Shown here piece by piece: positions 11,856 through 24,460 of a DNA stretch of 64,000 nt. Below the pieces are notes generated by a model. That model was not told the origin of the DNA and searched no databases. It saw only the letters and a program-made list of their open reading frames with translations. The DNA is from Leucaena leucocephala (Eukaryota > Streptophyta > Magnoliopsida > Fabales > Fabaceae). The position numbers were made by a program, and so were the translations under genes. Within the stretch, counting starts at the first letter, position 1. The number at the start of each line of letters is the position of its first letter. The stretch is taken from assembly GCA_037074615.1 (NCBI GenBank), contig CM073522.1, forward strand, positions 27,030,962 through 27,094,961, read 5' to 3'.

Positions 11856-14800
11856 AAATAAATACTAAAACAATCCTCAAGTCTACATCAACGGAGACGA
11901 AACCTTAATTACAAATAATTTCTTACTAGTGAATATGAACTCCACAAACGATTTTAATTACATGGGAATTATGTAGTGAGCACCCAAATATAAATAGTGT
12001 ACATTTAATTTTTTTATTCTTTGTTTTAAAAGATTATTTTATTGTTTATATAATTTAAAATAAAGATAATTTTTTTAGTGTCATTTTTTCAAAAAGTGAT
12101 TTTTATTTAAAAATCATCAATTAAAAATTTTAAATTTATACAATTAGAAATTGTATATTTGAATGGTGTAGATCTCATCACAACGATGACCACTATGTTG
12201 TTCATTGTTGTGCACTATATATTTAAAAATTTTAAATTCTTATTAGGGTATCTTAGAGTAATATTAAGTTTAAAATTAATTCCTTTCGACGCTTACACTA
12301 TAAAGGATTATTATCTTTCTCAACAAGTTTAAATATTTGAATTTGGATTCTCCTCCTTACAAGTGAGGTTGTATTTTATTTAGTCTTGTCAAAGTTACAT
12401 TCATATTCTTCAAAAATTAAATTAACGTTCACAGCGAATATTTATATATACATACATATCTAGAAACATCATGCGCTTATAATATTATGATCACATTTTA
12501 ATCTAAAACTTAATTATGAAAGTAATAAATTAGAATGATTTTCTCTAGAAGAAGCAAGCATTCATGTTAGAGTAGACTTCTGTATGCCTTAATCTGTAAG
12601 TTGCTAATTCTTAAAATTTTATATTTCTAGAAAGAATGTTTTATTTTTAACAAAAATAAATATATATCAGAAGTATGGAGGAAAAGTCTTCACAAATATC
12701 ACTAAGTTAATTTGTTCTTATCACAATCGAAATCTTTCGAGAAGTTCCTACTCGTCCATAACATAACTCGAAAGTCAAAAAATCGTATTCCTTTCAAAAG
12801 GAAATTAAGGACACGTAATTTGATGATTTATAAAATTGTGAAATAAATAAAGTATTTTTTAAAAATTTAAATAATAGTTATCATACTAATTACTCTCCCA
12901 ATATTAGTTGTAGATGTTGAATTTAGTCATAAATATAAAATCTTAATCCATTTTGTCTATTATATTTATCATATTTCTCTAGACTAATTTATCATATTTT
13001 ACAAGAGTATTTTGATAGAGATCATGTCACATTTATTTGAATTAACTAATTTATTTTATTTTATTAATTTTTTAAAATTAATTAAGTAGTTATTATATAT
13101 TAAAGACTAGAAGTAGTGTGTGTGTATTTTTATGCATATTGAAAAACAAATTCCCATAATACTTAGTCATCATTAATACTCCATATATTTTTTAATAAAA
13201 AATCCAATTGATAAATTTAAAGATATTAAAAAAATTAAATAAATAATTTAATTATAGCACATATTAAGTATCATTAAATTATATATTAATTTATAAGTAA
13301 GACAAATTAGTTTAGAGAAAAACAATAAATATAATTTCTTTAAAGTAATTTATTTATTTTTAATCTACTCAAGTTAATCAATTAGGTCTTATAAATAATA
13401 GAGGAGATAGTATGACATTTAGGAAAATGAACATAACTTTAAATTTGATGAAAAGAATTAGCAACCCACACGAAACAGAGTAAACATCAAATGTTACTAA
13501 TGGAGGAAGAGAGAGTTAATTAAGGTCTAGAGAGGAAACTACCTTCTGTTAGTTTGTCACTTCCATCCTATTGATCTGCCACCCGTGCATATACATTATA
13601 TAAAACTATGTTTTTATTAGTGTGTAACTCCTTCTTGTTTTTTTTTAATTAACAATCAAGTTTAACTAAGCATAAGATAAAATGGTATATAAAAAAGGAT
13701 TATATGACATATAAATACCTATACTTTTTCTTATTTCCATTTGTACTCTACTTGTAATGGACTGGGGTTTATTTATCAAGGGTGGACCGATAGACTTTTT
13801 CCAACAAGATCTCTATAATGATGATTGAAATTAGATTACAGGTACAAACAAGTTATTAGTTAAGGTGGAAAGTAACTTCATTCTTGTGACTAAAAATATT
13901 AGATTAAATAAAAATATTTGAAAAATACAAGTTTCAATCCCGTGAAATGTACACTTGACTAAATAAAAAAAATAGAGAAATTAAATTAAGGTTTCTTAAA
14001 CATAGAAATAGAAAAATGAGGCATCTTCATTCCAATTTTGTGGAAATATTTCTAAGGGTCCAATTGGTTGGTTGAAAATTAGAGGAGGGAAAAGGACATT
14101 TTAAATTTTACCTTTACAACGGCCGTTTGGTTGCCAAAATTTCCATCGACCCATTTTTCCTCCTAGGCGGATTTTCCTCTCTATAATGGAAAATCTGATC
14201 CCACCTATTTTGGTGGGATATGATTTTTCCTCCTGCGTAAGTATGACAAAATACAAAATTACCTTCAATTATATACAAACAACTCGTCGCACCATGAGCT
14301 CATTGGCTGAGCTTTCAAGAACAAGCTGGGTGATTGTATATACATTTACGATGAATTTATATTAAATAATGGTAATAAGATTTAGTTAATATTATAAAAA
14401 AATAAATGGTGATTGTATATACATTTACAATGAATTTATATGATTATATGTATATCTTTGCGTTCTTCACGGGTATAAGAGTAAAAAGTCAATGCTGAAA
14501 GACTTCAACAATTTATATTTGTTTTTGCTATCAGATAGTCTAAACAAGTAATATTCAAAAATTAAAATGAATAAATAATTTCTCTTTTCTCAAAATAATG
14601 AATAGTCTCATTCATTCATTTAGTATTAAGTGTCGACAATTTGAAAGTTGAGACCAAAGTTAAGGGTGGAGATATATGACAATGATTTGAGAGGAATTCC
14701 CATTCCACACGTAATGACTTGTAATCTTTTCTTAAAAAATAAGGCTATTTTATTTTAAGATTATTTCAAACCAACCGTCCTAATAATGAAAGTTGCTACT

Positions 14801-15399
14801 TGACAATTAAAAGCTGTTAAATAAAACTAAAAATAACGGTTAAGTTTAGCTTCTTCTGCAGTAGTGGAGGACTGGAGATTTGTATAAAATACATCAAAGG
14901 AGGTTAGTATAGGTTTTTAAAATAAAAAGAAAGTCATGCAATTTAGACTAAATAGAGAGAAAGCTAGTATATTATACTCAATTTTAATAAGTTGATAATT
15001 TATGTTCTCGTATAGGTTTATGGCAAAACAATTGTTTTAAAAATTATCATATGACCTTGTTTTGGCCAACCTCATCATTTGATATTCATTCAGGAAGGTG
15101 AGAAATGAATATAAATTGATTTAAAAAATATCTTTAATGTTTTAATTTCTTAAAAAATTATGAATAAAACATGATTTAAAATATTAAAAATAGTATAAAA
15201 AAGGACCAACCTTATCTTGAAAATTATAACACTTATATTTTTAAGATTGCAAAGAGTATAAAAAACTTTACAAAATTAAATTATGAGTAAGAAAGAATTT
15301 TCCACTTCACATACTTAGCATAACCCAACTGTTAAAAGTTGAATGAATAACATATAGATTTATGACAAAAAAACACGTATATATTGGGTATTTAATTTT

Positions 15400-15542
15400 T
15401 AATATAAGAGTTGATTGATTAATTTGTGTAGATTAAAAAATTGATATAAATCAATTAATTATTATCAAATCGAACATCTCAAGACAAATTCATATTATAT
15501 ACTCTTTAATATATTAAAATTAGTCAATCAACTCTTATATTA
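15400..15542. mobile_element. Foldback MITE, Stowaway-like
   Basis: Terminal inverted arms of 25 bp (15400-15424 and 15518-15542) match at 24 of 25 positions and enclose about 93 bp. The internal 'tctcaagacaaattcatatt' stretch also occurs in the element at 34004-34242, so the two are one family. The unit B counterpart near 27085-27190 has decayed arms. The unit C copy is at 61015-61157. Non-autonomous; no coding. Confidence 0.6.
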
Positions 15543-16639
15543 AATATCAGAAGAATATATTATTAATAAGTTTTATAAGTTTATGTATATATTTGTTGTT
15601 ATTAATGGGGGCAAGAGTATCAAGTTAATGACCAAAGATTTTGAAAAAGTCGAATCACGACTAACAAAGGAATTTATCTTTGCCGTTTTTGAGATGCACA
15701 AAAACAATGAGTCAATTATATTATGAACGGATAATTACAATGAGATTTTATGAAAGATTTAATTATCCTAAAATCTAGTGACGTTGAGTAGCTTGTAACG
15801 ATAAGTCACCTTATAAAGAATGACAATTATTTTTACTACCCACTTATTATTAAATTGTTTTAGGGAATAAATATCTTCCATTAGATCTCTAAGTAATTGT
15901 CCTTGTATAAAAGAATTTATAAAATTATATTATGACTATAAAAGAATTTTCCACGTCAAATATTTTTTTTTCACTTAATATTTCTATGTAGAAAATTTGA
16001 AAGCTGGGACCATACTGATTGATCCCATAATAACCTAACTTTTTGGTGACTAAATCATTTCTTTAAAGCGTCACAAGTTTATGATCCTTTTGAGTTATTT
16101 GAATTTTTAAATTTTTTTGCTAAATTTTATAAGTTTTCTAATTGTTTGCCGTAGTTGACAAACACAAAAAATAATAATGAAAGGCTTTAAAAAGTTGAAT
16201 TATGATTAAAAGAAGATCTTGATTGATTATAACTTTGCCAATTTTAACACGCACAAAAATAACAACTCAATTGTGAAAGAGGTTTTTCTCCTGTACGTTA
16301 ACAATTTAATGAATAGTCTCTTTCATTATTTGTGTTACTGTGTGGAAAATTTAAATTTAAAAGTTAGGACAAAAATAATATAGCAATTAAAGAAGTTGGA
16401 ATCCCATTTTACACGTTGAGACTAATAATCATGTGGTTCTTCTTTAGTCTCTAATCAACTTAACTCAATGACCACGTCCATTTTCTTTTTCATCATTATC
16501 CATTTATCCTATCACTTTTAATTTAATTTTCTTTCTTGACTTGGTTTGAACTATTTTTGGGAGAATAATATAATTAACAATCCCATGAAAATTTTTCTAA
16601 AATAATCACAATCCCATTGACAATTCATTTTTTTTAGTC

Positions 16640-16830
16640 AATAAAGATTGATCATCCAATTGGTAAGAAATTGTCTCATAACCTATAAAGTCATGAGTTC
16701 AAATCACTTTGCCGATATAAGGACCTTGTTAGTAGTTAATCTATAAGTATCTTTGCAAACACTCTTTGAACATAAAAGTATACTCTAGTCCTAGTAAACT
16801 TCTAAAACTCAACTTAGCTAAATTTTATTG
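16640..16830 (+). repeat. tRNA-derived SINE-like head, unit A
   Basis: An A-box-like 'ccaattggtaag' (about 16657) followed 35-40 bp later by a B-box-like 'gagttcaaatc' (about 16696) copies the internal pol III promoter spacing of a tRNA. It does not fold as a complete tRNA. Related copies lie at 28335-28500 (unit B) and 62255-62445 (unit C). Confidence 0.45.
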
Positions 16831-17073
16831 TAACAAAAATACATGTGCATATATATACATATATGTTTTTATAGTAACAAAGTGTATACAAAAATTATTT
16901 TGCCCAGGTACTTCAATCAATATTTTGATGAAATAATAAATTTTCTTTTGGATGCATAAAATAAAAGAAAATATAAATATCATTCATTGTGTCCTAATTT
17001 TTATTGCTCATATTTATTAGGTTGCTAAACTTTGTAAGAAAATAACAAACTCTGTTTAGTGCACCAAAGCTCA

Positions 17074-17090
17074 TTTTGATGTTTGTGATC
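17074..17090. other. Tandem-duplication junction between unit A and unit B
   Basis: Left of this point the sequence ends like 28640-28760 (...'caaagctcat'). Right of it the sequence is copia integrase that matches unit A from about 5680. The unit's end is therefore joined directly to its own internal start, the signature of a head-to-tail duplication of about 11.4 kb. The junction recurs at 62689, so the third copy was made after the tandem duplication. Confidence 0.8.
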
Positions 17091-19656
17091 CAATGAGTGT
17101 GAGGGCAATTCACGAAGTTTGGTATTTTATTACCTTTGTTGATAACTTTTCATGATATGGTCTTGTCTATTTGATCTCACATAAGTCTGAAACCCTTGAG
17201 TGTTTCAGACGATACATTAATGAGATAGATAATCAAACGGATAATAAAATCAAAGAATTATGCACTGATCAAGGTCTTGAATATTTCTTTGATAAATTTA
17301 AACAGCTACGTGAAGATGGCTCAAGCAAACCTGCCAATTTCATGTTGGGTGATGCTTTGTTAACAACAATCTTCATACTTAACCATGTGCCTCCAAAATC
17401 AGTCGTTTTCACACCCTATAAGTTATGGACGAAACGCAAGCATGGGTTAATCATCCTTAGACCATAGGGGTCAGCAGGGTATATCCATGATGATTTGCAT
17501 AAGTATGGGAAGATGGGTTTTAGAGGCAAGAGTGTATCTTTATAAGGTACTCTAAACAGTCAAAATTAAACATTTTCATAGGTGAAAATGAAGATGGAAC
17601 AATGACTGAAATAGAATCGAGAGATGCTACATTTACTGAGACTAAATTTCCTAATAGAGAAGATGTTGACAGCACTGTATCTCTTTACAAAGAATAGGAA
17701 TAAGAAAGTGTAGAACAAATTGTCAAACCAAAAATATCTAAATATATCAATATGAGTAGGAGCCAAGAAATGTCAATACAAATATTGAAACAAAAGAAGA
17801 AAAATAAGCAGGCAACTCCAGTCAGAAGGAGTAACATGAATTGTGTTCCTAAGAGACACTTCTAAATAGAAGGAGAATCACTCCTAGTTACTCTAGAAGG
17901 GGATGATTAACCCCATTCTATACAAGAGGCCTTGTCAAGTCCTGCGGGAGGAGTGGAAGAAAGTAATAGAAGAAGAAATGGATTTAATGAAGAAGAACAA
18001 AGTCTGGGAGTTAGTTGATCTATCAAAAGGGCGTAAAGCCATTAGGAACAAGTGGTTTCTCAAAATTAAAAAAAATTAGATATATAAATTCACAAATGCA
18101 AAGCTCGATTAGAAGCAAAGGAATATACACAATACGAAGGGATAGATTATGAGGCTATCTTCTCACCTGTTGTGCATTTCAATTCTATAAGACTTATTCT
18201 GGCAATAGTAAATAGTTTATATCTAGAATCATATCAGATGGATGTAAAAATTATATTTTTGAATGGTGATCTAGATTAAAAAATCTATATGGAACAACTA
18301 TTAGTTTTCATTCAGAAAGGAATAGACAACAAGGTTTGTAAGTTCAAAAGGTCCATTTATGGACTAAAGCAATCATCCAGATAGTGCTATTTGAGATTTC
18401 ATAAAGCAATAATCTCATATAACTTCCAAATGATAGAGGAAGACCACTGCATCTATATTAAGCAGTTTGAGGATAATTTTGTCATATTATCCTTATATGT
18501 AGATGATATATTATTAGTCAAAAATAGTCTAAGTTCCGTAGCAGCTATTAAAGAATGGCTCTTTTTAAACTTTAAAATGAAGGACATGGGTGAAGCATAA
18601 TATATACTTGGAGTTAAGATCCAAAGATATCGCTAAAAAAGAATCATTTCTTTTACACAAGAGAGTTATATCAAGAAGATACTTGAGTGATTCAATATAA
18701 AAGACTACAATCCCATGGATATCTGTTATATAGTAGAGCTAGTAAGTAGGTTCCAGTCTAACCACGGTGAGAAACACTGGAAGGCAGTGAAAATGATCTT
18801 GAGATACTTGAAGAGCATAGTCGATTATGTAATGTGTTATAAAGCAAACGATATACGCCTAATGGGATACTCTGATGCTAATATAGGCAGAGATGATTAA
18901 GAGCATAGATCGACTTCGGATTATACCTTCTTACTGAATAATGGTACCATATATTAGAGTAGCAAGAATCAAACGTGCATTACCTTACACTTTATGGAGC
19001 TGAGTTTGTGGCATGCATTGCAGCAGTACAAGAGGCTGTGGCTAAGAAAATTCATAGAATACCTTAGATTTGAAAATGAGAGTACCAATCTAGTGTTAGT
19101 GCATGTGACAATACTATAGCTATAGTCTATACTAAAGACCCCAAGTATCATAGTAAGACTAACTATATCGATATAAATATACAATGTCCAGTATGTCGTG
19201 TATGTTAGAATGGTTGGCTCTCTCATATGAGCAACCGCCTTTGATACTCAGGTGGAATATGGAAAGATGAGATATTTGTATTTACTAGTAAAGTGGTAAA
19301 GAGTGCTGATATGATAGAGAAAAAATACAAACTATATGTCACATCGGTTAAAGTATAGCAAGTCGAGATGAGATCCATATACATAAAGTTAGATCGAACC
19401 ATGGAAACACACTTCCATTATGCTTCTAGCCAGATAACAAATCCTTCAACATTGATGTCATATGAGATGAGTAGAGTTGAAGGGTTTGGGTCTAGATAAT
19501 AAGAGTGTCTAGACTTAAGTATGTACGGTGTTAATGATAAACCCAAAGTGATGTACGCTCTTATAGTATAAGAGTAACACCATAGTATGTAATTCATACC
19601 ATATATGCTAGAAGAACTGCAAAAGGGAAGAAAATGAAAGATCCCTGTTTCATTAC
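17074..19656 (+). pseudogene. Ty1/copia pol remnant, unit B
   Basis: Homologous to unit A 5680-8260 but starting inside the integrase core; gag, protease and the pre-integrase segment are absent because the duplication breakpoint lies there. An open stretch at 17171-17467 encodes integrase. The RT follows, with its catalytic LYVDDI motif intact in a frame at 18391-18600. RNase H sequence runs from about 18960 to 19080. Stops and frameshifts separate these pieces, for example at 17465, 17880, 18080 and 18600. It has stops in different places from unit A, so both decayed partly after duplicating. Confidence 0.85.
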
Positions 19657-20508
19657 TGTGTGAGTCCAAGGAAGAACAATCATTTCATTAGTGTCATTTG
19701 ACTTTGATAATATAATGGAGGTATGTTTCAAACTCTATTACTTTAGTATATATCCTGCGATCATGATAGATACGATATAAGGAATTATGCTAGGAAAGCG
19801 GTTGATCCATATCAAAGTTATATATGGGAAAAAGGAAGATTACATATAATATACAAAGTATGCTATTGTTTGTGACATGCCCCTTATGATATTTCGTTTT
19901 CATAAGTGTGGACACTAGGCTTACAAGAAAGGTAATCTAAGTCATGTATTGATTCGAGAGGGATTAGATTGGCTATAGAAAAGTGTGTATAGGTAAATCT
20001 GGAATATCTTAGGCATATTATTGAATTCAAGCTATATGAAAGAGGTTGCCTTGTGTTGGTCATTTAAAAGAGATTTCTAGTATAGTTGGCTAAGCGAAGG
20101 CGTCATGCCCACACGGTCACAGCAAATCATTTAGTATGAAAGGAAGAGGCTAGGCCAATGATATCCAACCCATCAATCCCATATTATCTGGGGTTTAGGT
20201 GATAATAAACAAAAGTCTGGGTTTTGTTCAAATTTTGAATGGTGAATGTGTGATACGGACGTGGGATTTAGGGAGAGAATAATGGGATTGCATAACTCCT
20301 GATTGGGAGACTCATTTTCATTGATTCAATATATTCTCTCCTCCTGGAAGTTTTCCTTTGCTCTCACTCTCTCTCTCTTCTCTCAGTACATTTGCTAAGT
20401 TCGAATACCTGAGTCTGTCAGAGTGACCAGGTTATCACGTGGCTACCGAAGAAACTGGTTCATATCTCATGTACGCCCGAATCTCTTCAGGACCATTAAG
20501 GTAATTAA
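19657..20508. other. Unit B-specific 850-bp block after copia
   Basis: Present only in unit B: unit A joins 'cttcatta' directly to 'atacatatcgattc' at about 8260. No coding frame. It has a CT-rich run (ctctcactctctctctcttctc) near 20365 and lies where the copia 3' LTR should be, so it may be that LTR, deleted from unit A. I could not pair it with a 5' LTR in this window. Confidence 0.35.
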
Positions 20509-21250
20509 TACAGATCGATTCTTAATTATGAATTTGATCAATAAGCAGAGTGTGCATTGAAATTAAAGAAAATAAAATAAAATAAAAAGGAGTAATTTTG
20601 TAAAACTTTTCCAAAGTTGAGATATCTAAATATAATTTAATATAAACGAATATTTTTAGTAACTTTTTAGAATGGGTGAAGTTTTTTCCCTTTCAGAAAA
20701 TATTACACCATATCAAACTTTTCAATTTCTTATAGAATATTTGACCTAATAAATAATTATTTATAATATTATTATTTTTTATTTAATTAAGGGTATCTCT
20801 ATCATTTTAAGGCTTAGAGTGTAAAGAGTTTCAACATTACTCATTAAGTGCACTTTTTGTAATTCGAATGTGTCCTATCCCTTATGGAGGTGAGTCCGCT
20901 TATCACATTAACCGACGACTTAAATCAAAATCTATGTAATGTTATATTACCTGAAAGAAAATTTTATTTTGCAGAAAATCAAATATTTAAAAGTATGGAA
21001 AATGTTTCCGTAACTATCACGGATGACTCAAGTCAATTGTTTGACACATTCATATATATTTTTATGAGAGATTTTGAGTCAGTCTTAAATCATCCATCAA
21101 ATGGCACGGCATTGTTTTTACAAGTGATGTTGTTCGACAAGATAATAATTTTGGGTTGAAGCCTCATAAATTTAATGAATGAATGAGAAATGAATAAAAA
21201 ATATCCATACAATTATTTAGGAATATACAATTTTAAAATTTCATTATTAT
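20509..21250. other. Non-coding stretch of unit B
   Basis: Collinear with unit A 8262-8749 up to about 21031, then unit B-specific. It includes the SINE-like repeat at 20775-20930. A 91-codon open frame spans 20884-21159, but the unit A copy does not keep it open and I see no domain. Confidence 0.5.
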
Positions 21251-21288
21251 TTTTTTTATCTGGTTAATCGTCTCCTGCCTCCTCTGCA

Positions 21289-21411
21289 ATGGGGTCGCCT
21301 CCCTCAGTAACCATCATTCAAGGCCGAATCGTGGTGGTTCTGCTCATCTTCTCCATCTTCTACCACTCATCTTCTCCCTCCTCTTCGACTACGACAGCAT
21401 ATGCTTGTTGA
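21289..21411 (+). other. Possible captured first exon (40-codon frame)
   Basis: ATG at 21289 follows a CT-rich leader-like tract. It opens a 40-residue frame with a hydrophobic run (IVVVLLIFSIF) that looks like a signal peptide or anchor, then a Ser/Thr-rich stretch ending at TGA. The local GC content is clearly above the surroundings. About 340 bp of T-rich, intron-like sequence follow (21420-21760). This could be the 5' end of a host gene caught in the unit; in unit A it is missing, where the LTR piece sits. I do not recognise the protein. Confidence 0.25.
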
Positions 21412-21759
21412 TGGAATTCGCAAGGTCATGGTCATCCTTTAATTGATTTGTTAATTCATTCGTTTTTCTTGGTATTTTTCTTTTTGATCGAACTGGGTCT
21501 GTGTTTAATTGAGGCACAAGTTTGCATTTTGTGCCTTTGTGGTTGGATTTTTAGCTCTTGCCTTTTGGAATGTATCCCAGATCCTCTTTTTATTTTGGTT
21601 TTTGTATCTTTTGCTTAATTTAGGTTTAAGTATGAGCATTAGTGAGTTTGCACCATAATCTCTCGCTCTCACGTATCTAAATGTTCATCTTTCATTTCTG
21701 ATTTCTTCTTCATTCTTCACTTCGTCTAAATATTTTTTTTGAAAAAAAAAACTATATGA

Positions 21760-22765
21760 AAACTAAGGACAAAAAAATAATCAAAGTGGTAAGTTGGCAG
21801 GTTAGCCTACAACCCACTATAGCCGAGTTTGGTTTGATCAAAATGCGAAATACAAAGACGCTAGTCTTTTTAACTCAACCCGCTCGGCTGCCAACCCGTA
21901 ACCAGCGCGGATTGACTCATATTACCAACTCTACTCCTAACATAAATATCTCCTATGAGAATCGAACTCAAAATCTAGAGGAATTTAGCAGGATTTTACA
22001 CATGTAGATTAACTCTTTGCGGTACTTTCACAATAAAATATTATATATATAATCATTATATATATAGCATATTTACTTTATTGAAAGCATCTTTCTATTT
22101 ATACTTACATAATATATGCAAACATCATTTCTATTTTATTTAATCAATATGATACAAGCGAACGTTTTAAAAAATGAGTAGAACTTAGATGTATAGTTTT
22201 CAATAAAATAAATAAAAATAAAATTCAAAAAATATTTTTTATACGTTACAGATTCAATGAAAAATTAACATCGGTTAAAGGTATTTTAGCCATCTTTTTT
22301 CTTGGATTTTTTTTGTTTTGATTTAATTAATTACTATTTTTTAGCCATCTTTAAACCTTAACCGAGTTCAATATTAATATTGAATTGATGAAGTGCACCA
22401 ATAAGTTGTTAGTTAGGATAGGAAGTAGTTTTATACGATAAGGGAATTGTAACCCAAAGTAATTTAAAAATATTTTTAATTAAATAAAAAAATTGACATA
22501 GAGCATTATTGCTAAAAATAGCATGACTCTTCATATATAGCTTCACACACAGACAAATACACCTACTATTTTATTGTCAGATCAATATGAATGTGGAAAT
22601 AGTTTACGTATTTCATTATTTATTCCAAATTCCAAATTCATCTATAGCGTACATAAAGCAGTTTTTATTTCACTCCTGTAGCTTCCATTACGTCGGAACA
22701 AGCCTACGTACCTAACGGCTACTTGTTCAAAAGCTTACTCTTAAGTATTCTTAACGATGAGTTCT
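21760..22765. other. Non-coding stretch 3' of chitinase B
   Basis: From about 21862 it is collinear with unit A 9771-10769 and equally AT-rich. No gene seen. Confidence 0.5.
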
Positions 22766-23495
22766 TTAGAGGGAGCCCTTAATGGCGTCACTATATTTAT
22801 TTTGGAGATCGTTGAACCTGTCCCAGATCATAACTCCGCCGTACTTAGGAGACTGCTTGATCGTCGGAAGAACCTCGGAGTTCATCACGTCCGCCGGAAT
22901 AAACCCGCCGTTTGCTGCCGCCTCAGATGCCGGAACCCCCAAGAACACCTTGCCAGCATTCCCATCGTTCCATTGGTTCCATGAACTGAAAAAGTCGTTA
23001 GTGTTCCCACTTGTGTACATGCATGAAGGGTTGTTATAGAACTGAACCCAGACATAGTTGAACAAGCCAGTGTTGATCGCATTACTCAAGCTAGCGTCTG
23101 GGATTATACATTGCGGTGCTGCGGACAGGATCAGGTTCTGGTTGAACGCCTTCAGAGCTCTGGCTAGCTCGTCCCAATGTTGGTCAGTACGGTTCTCGAT
23201 GTCAAAGTCGATTCCGTCCAAAACGGCGTCACCTAGGGGCCGTGAGCCGGAACTTCCTCCGAGGAAGTTGTTCCAGAGGTAGGTAGCAAGCTGATTGGCC
23301 TCGTCGGCGGAGTTAAGAGAGTAGCCATTGGATTCACCTCCTCCGAGGGAGAGAAGCACTTTGATGTCTTTGGATTGGCAGGTTTTGATGTCATTGCTTG
23401 TGACGGCGCAGGAGCTCGCAGTGCCGTCACTGTGGCCAGCGAGGTTCAGTTGTGGTGTTTGGCCATTGCCAAAGACGGCCAAGAAACCTATGTTA
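22766..23495 (-). pseudogene. Class III chitinase pseudogene, 5' truncated (copy B)
   Basis: Encodes the chitinase from about residue 56 (NIGFLAVFG) to the normal C-terminus, about 90% alike copy A. The signal peptide, the first beta strand with YWGQ, the first Cys, the ATG and the promoter are gone. An in-frame TAA lies just upstream of the break, so no start is available. The catalytic DGIDFDIE and the QFYNNP Tyr remain. The Cys that would match Cys77 is Ser, so one disulfide is lost too. At the break an 11-bp sequence (aaacctatgtt) is repeated exactly, 23484-23494 and 23495-23505. The 3' end and downstream DNA are collinear with copy A. Without a start and secretion signal it should not make an enzyme. 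Confidence 0.9.
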
Positions 23496-23505
23496 AACCT
23501 ATGTT

Positions 23506-24460
23506 AACAAAATTAAGATAATAAAAAAATCTATAATCATATAAAACCCATTCTAAAATGTTAAATTAAATTATAAACCCATAAGAATATCTAACAACTA
23601 CTAAAAAATAACATTCAAATTACAAAATATCAAAAAGATATTGTAGCAACTGATGTTGAAATAAGTATTGTCATAAATTTACGCGTAACGTGGGGGAGAG
23701 GTACGTATGCATTACTATAATGAGAGAGCAATCAGACCCAAAGTCTTCCCCAAATTTGCAATTGCAAGCCTTCATTGATCTGATTCATTTCAATGTGTTT
23801 GAATTTCTTAGCAGAGACGCTTAATTCTTTATTCATCCTTTCTAATAGGCAGCATTATTCATGAGTCATGAATACTATGATTTAGTTCTCAAATTTTATA
23901 ATGTAACATATAAAATCCAAAATATAGGCATGGTTTGGTTCCTTAATTATTTTTAGAACAATTTTTTTAAAAGAAAAAAAGTTATTTGAAAATTAGTTTT
24001 TAGTTAAGTGTGTCTTGAAAAGTAAAAAATAGCAGTTTTTTTAAAAAATAATAGAGCAATTTTTTTTTTTTAATTTTGTGAAAGGGAGAAAAGTAGATAA
24101 CATGTGCTTTTCTCGAACAATCCTCTAAACATATTTTTTTTTCCTTCTCAAAATTTATTCTGAAAAATAACTTCATAAAACTACTCTAAAAACATAAACT
24201 TTAAAAATAGAATCAAACAAAGGCTATTGTTGATTTTTTGTTTTCTTGAAATATATTGATGTATATAAAAGAAAGCAAAGAAAATTCCCTCATTTTGTTG
24301 GGGTGGCCTTTAGTTTAATGTAACGGGAGAAGTACTCACATCCTTAGTAAGAATTTTTCCAAAAAAAGAGAGAAAATAATGTAATAATATTTGTGGAAGC
24401 ATTTTAATTTTAGCGGGTGCATATACTTTCTTTTCGTTTTAATGCTCTATAATTGAAACA
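23506..24460. other. Unit B-specific DNA replacing the chitinase 5' end
   Basis: AT-rich and unrelated to the promoter of copies A and C (11500-12240). It holds the hAT-like MITE candidate at 23926-24226. No gene seen. Confidence 0.5.
23926..24226. mobile_element. Candidate hAT-like MITE
   Basis: The ends form imperfect inverted repeats: 'taggcatggtttggttcc' at the left and the complement of 'gaatcaaacaaaggcta' at the right, around 300 bp apart. The 'gg.(t)tgtttggttc' style is common in plant hAT-type MITEs. Poly(A)/poly(T)-rich interior, no coding. No clear 8-bp target duplication. Confidence 0.35.

Larger units (their letters stand above)
11760..17073. other. AT-rich non-coding tail of unit A
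   Basis: About 5.3 kb without a gene on either strand. 12240-12896 and 14904-17073 are collinear with unit B (24460-25198 and 26809-28760). 12897-14903 is unit A-specific; it includes a GC-richer patch at 14075-14330 and a 32-bp direct repeat at about 14331 and 14408. 14397-14600 has an inverted relative at 30060-30310. A foldback element (15400-15542) and a tRNA-like SINE head (16640-16830) are listed separately. Confidence 0.6.

Noticed and set aside
20884..21159. 91-codon open frame in unit B
   Set aside because: It starts inside a SINE-like repeat and is not kept open in the homologous unit A sequence. No motif recognised.
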